Assembly (NCBI GenBank): GCA_026874595.1
Contig: CM049307.1
Span: 21,369,079 to 21,433,078, forward strand
Direction: 5' to 3'
From: Sipunculus nudus
Lineage: Eukaryota > Annelida > Sipuncula > Golfingiida > Sipunculidae
DNA: 64,000 bases
Shown here: in pieces, positions 61,993 through 64,000 of the stretch
Layout of the letters: every line of letters begins with the position of its first letter
How positions within the stretch are numbered: position 1 is the first letter of the stretch
Made by a program: the position numbers and the translations under genes
The notes under the pieces: model-generated
Told to the model about the DNA's origin: nothing
The model's input: the letters and a program-made list of their open reading frames with translations, nothing else
The model's database searches: none

Positions 61993-64000
61993 TAAATATC
62001 TGAATCTAAATTTGAATTTTTCCATTATTGCCTCTGCCAGGGGGTAATGCATTCATTCTCATTTGATTGTTTTTTTTTTGTTAACAACTGTTACAGGTGT
62101 CTCTTTTATAGTGCACTGTTGTGGTGGCGTAACAATATTCACAAATGTGAAGTCACATATGCACTCTTGAACATTAGAATATTGGCCGAATAAGTGAATG
62201 TAAACACTTGTTGTGGAACATGCACCAATGAACCTTGGAATATGGCACAATAAGGGAATGAAACACAGGTTGTGCAGTACCCCACACTGAGGACTGCCCA
62301 CATGGCAGTGGCTTGCATTCTTTAGAATGTACATTCCTAGTACAGAATTTGGCCATACATCATCATAAGCAGCAGCACTTAAACACGTGGAAATTTGAAA
62401 TTGTGTATGACCTGCATATACATTGAAAAAAATAAGTTTTTGGCTTTTTAAATGGCTGTTTCACATCCATAATCTAGATTACAATCAGAGTGTGCATATG
62501 CACAGGAAGAGCCAAAGAACAAGAAAGAGAGATTAAAGAGGTTAAAAAAATTGAATATATGGTTCTGATCCTCAGCCATGTTTATCAATCTTTATATTTA
62601 TTATAAGAACACAGAACACAATACTTTACAGTCACTAACTGAAAGAAATCTATAATTTAATCTAGGGTCCCTGGCATTCATCCATAACCCCCAAAATCAA
62701 TAATATAATCTAGGGTCCCTGACATTCATTCATAACCCAAGATGCTTAACTGAATTCAAAGAATTACCGAAGGTCATAACAGATAAATATACTGGTATAT
62801 CACAGTGATTCAATTTGGGACTTCAAAATAAATTCAGCCCTACCTACCTATATGTTTGTAAAGACTGAATTTCCTTTGTTTATGGTAAGATTTAATTCTC
62901 TGCTGAGAATCAGACTTCTGAGCTTCTAGTCATTATAACCAAAAGACAAAGTTTTTGCTCTGTAACTAAGAAGTATAGGGCCACATGGGTCTCCATCTAC
63001 TTCTATGACAATCCATTCAGTCTAAATTTCCTTTAAAAACTGACCTATTCTATGATTTTTATTTTTATTTAACAGAGATGTGACTTCTGGAACATTGTGA
63101 GGGATAGTTTTTCAAGATCAGTTAGATTTCAAATTTCATAAAAACCCATCTAAGTTTATCAGAAATCTTGCCTTTTTCTATGAATTTTAACGGACACAAG
63201 TCTCAATGTTTGAGTCACTCAACAGGGTTTTTTTTGCCCATGAACTTGGGGAACATAAGCCACAGTGACCTAATTTTGTATTTCAATGCAGAACTAATCA
63301 GGAACTCACAGCATATGAAGTTCCTTGGTGCAACAGTTTGCATCAATGATTGTAATCTGTCATTCAAAACTAAATCAATCAGAATGTCAATCAAAAATTC
63401 AAGTAAATTTACAGGTGTCCCCATCAATCTTGATCAGCTAAAATGGACTTCTCCAAATTAAACTGAAATCTATTTAATGGAAATCTGTGTGGGTAATCCT
63501 AAAAAAATCTGTCCTGTGGATGAATTGAACTTTGCTCAACAAGTCTGCATCACAAGCTGAAGTTCAACAACTTTAACTATACTACAAGGTTGATCAGTTC
63601 TAATGTTCCTGAAAAATAAGTCCTTTTATGCTTTTGAATTATAAATGAAATGCAAGGGCATTATTCAAACACCAGAATCTTACACAAAAAGGTTGTCAGA
63701 CCACAATGAGGTCCTACTCTACAACAGTTGCTCCCCCTGGTAGATGCTAAAGAAAAAAAACTTGCACCAGTACCAAGAGCTTAAAAATATATTACTTATA
63801 TATCATCACAATCAGTTATAGTGGATGTGCGTGTTTATTCTACATGCTTGTATGCATGTTGTGACACCTGCAACTTGATATGTAAAGAAACAGATGTCAG
63901 ATACCAGCAAAGCATTTAATGATGGGATTAATGGGTCTGATGTGGGCCTGCTTTTTCTGCTGTCACCCTTGTAAAATGTTCTAGTGTCCAATCGCCAGTT
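61993..64000. other. AT-rich non-coding
   Basis: A 42-base duplicated phrase AATCTAGGGTCCCTGGCATT lies at about 62660-62735. A weak F-unit remnant (CACAGTGACCTAATTTTGTATTTC) near 63262. No gene recognised. Confidence 0.45.

Noticed and set aside
1-64000. tRNA, rRNA or other structured RNA genes
   Set aside because: I looked for tRNA T-loop/acceptor signatures and rRNA-like blocks and saw none that fold convincingly; a covariance-model scan was not possible.

Overview
The window is eukaryotic. It is AT-rich, and one long gene on the minus strand is split by canonical GT/AG introns. The rest is dominated by non-autonomous transposable elements, satellite-like tandem repeats and simple repeats. 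There are no bacterial operons, Shine-Dalgarno sites or phage genes. The repeat style (hairpin-ended elements carrying tandem 130-350 bp units and ending in forms such as ..CAGCTGAGCTA) suggests a lophotrochozoan, most likely a bivalve mollusc. That placement is an inference from general familiarity, not a database match.

Gene. Eleven minus-strand coding exons between 30525 and 6852 join in one frame across ten introns, giving a predicted 1,937-residue protein if translation starts at the ATG at 30485. The protein is acidic/Ser-rich at its N-terminus, coiled-coil in the middle (exons 5-10) and has a long, disordered, Ser/Pro-rich C-terminal tail. It looks like a cytoskeletal or scaffold protein, but I cannot name the family. 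The first coding exon is preceded by a good 3' splice site, so at least one upstream 5' exon exists, perhaps beyond the window. A separate well-bounded minus-strand candidate exon lies at 55249-55401. A possible 3'-terminal exon lies at about 2341.

Repeats. Most mobile DNA here falls into structurally similar but sequence-unrelated families. Each starts (+ strand) with CTAG next to a small hairpin or palindrome and a subterminal inverted repeat, carries internal tandem repeats, and ends in a hairpin built from the same subterminal repeat. Read on the minus strand, hairpin-then-CTAG-then-T is the classic Helitron 3' end, so I call them Helitron-like/HINE-like. Family E (9495, 12568, 34306, 58833) has ~280 bp dimeric repeats. 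Family F (17438, 39720, 45727 and others) has ~335 bp repeats. Family G (46836) has ~180 bp repeats. Two TA-flanked inverted-repeat transposons (2903-4217 and 48928-49993), a CAGT-ended TA-flanked element nested in an E copy (58861-60309), and two minus-strand LTRs (31982-33497) complete the set.

Shared cargo. Unrelated families carry the same 12-bp palindrome GGTGGCGCCACC (19 exact copies in the window). Families E and F also carry perfect DR1-type nuclear-receptor motifs. These, with the common architecture, are the most interesting signals here.

Layout: 1-2902 AT-rich with little signal; 2903-4217 TIR element; 6.0-30.5 kb gene, with introns 1, 6, 7 and 10 loaded with repeats; 31-33.5 kb LTR remnants; 34.3-36.1 kb young E element; 36-45 kb AT-rich sequence with a few GC-richer islands; 45.7-50 kb nested F/G elements and a palindromic TIR element; 50-57.8 kb AT-rich, with candidate exons at 52.6 and 55.3 kb; 57.8-62 kb chimeric F, nested E; 62-64 kb AT-rich.
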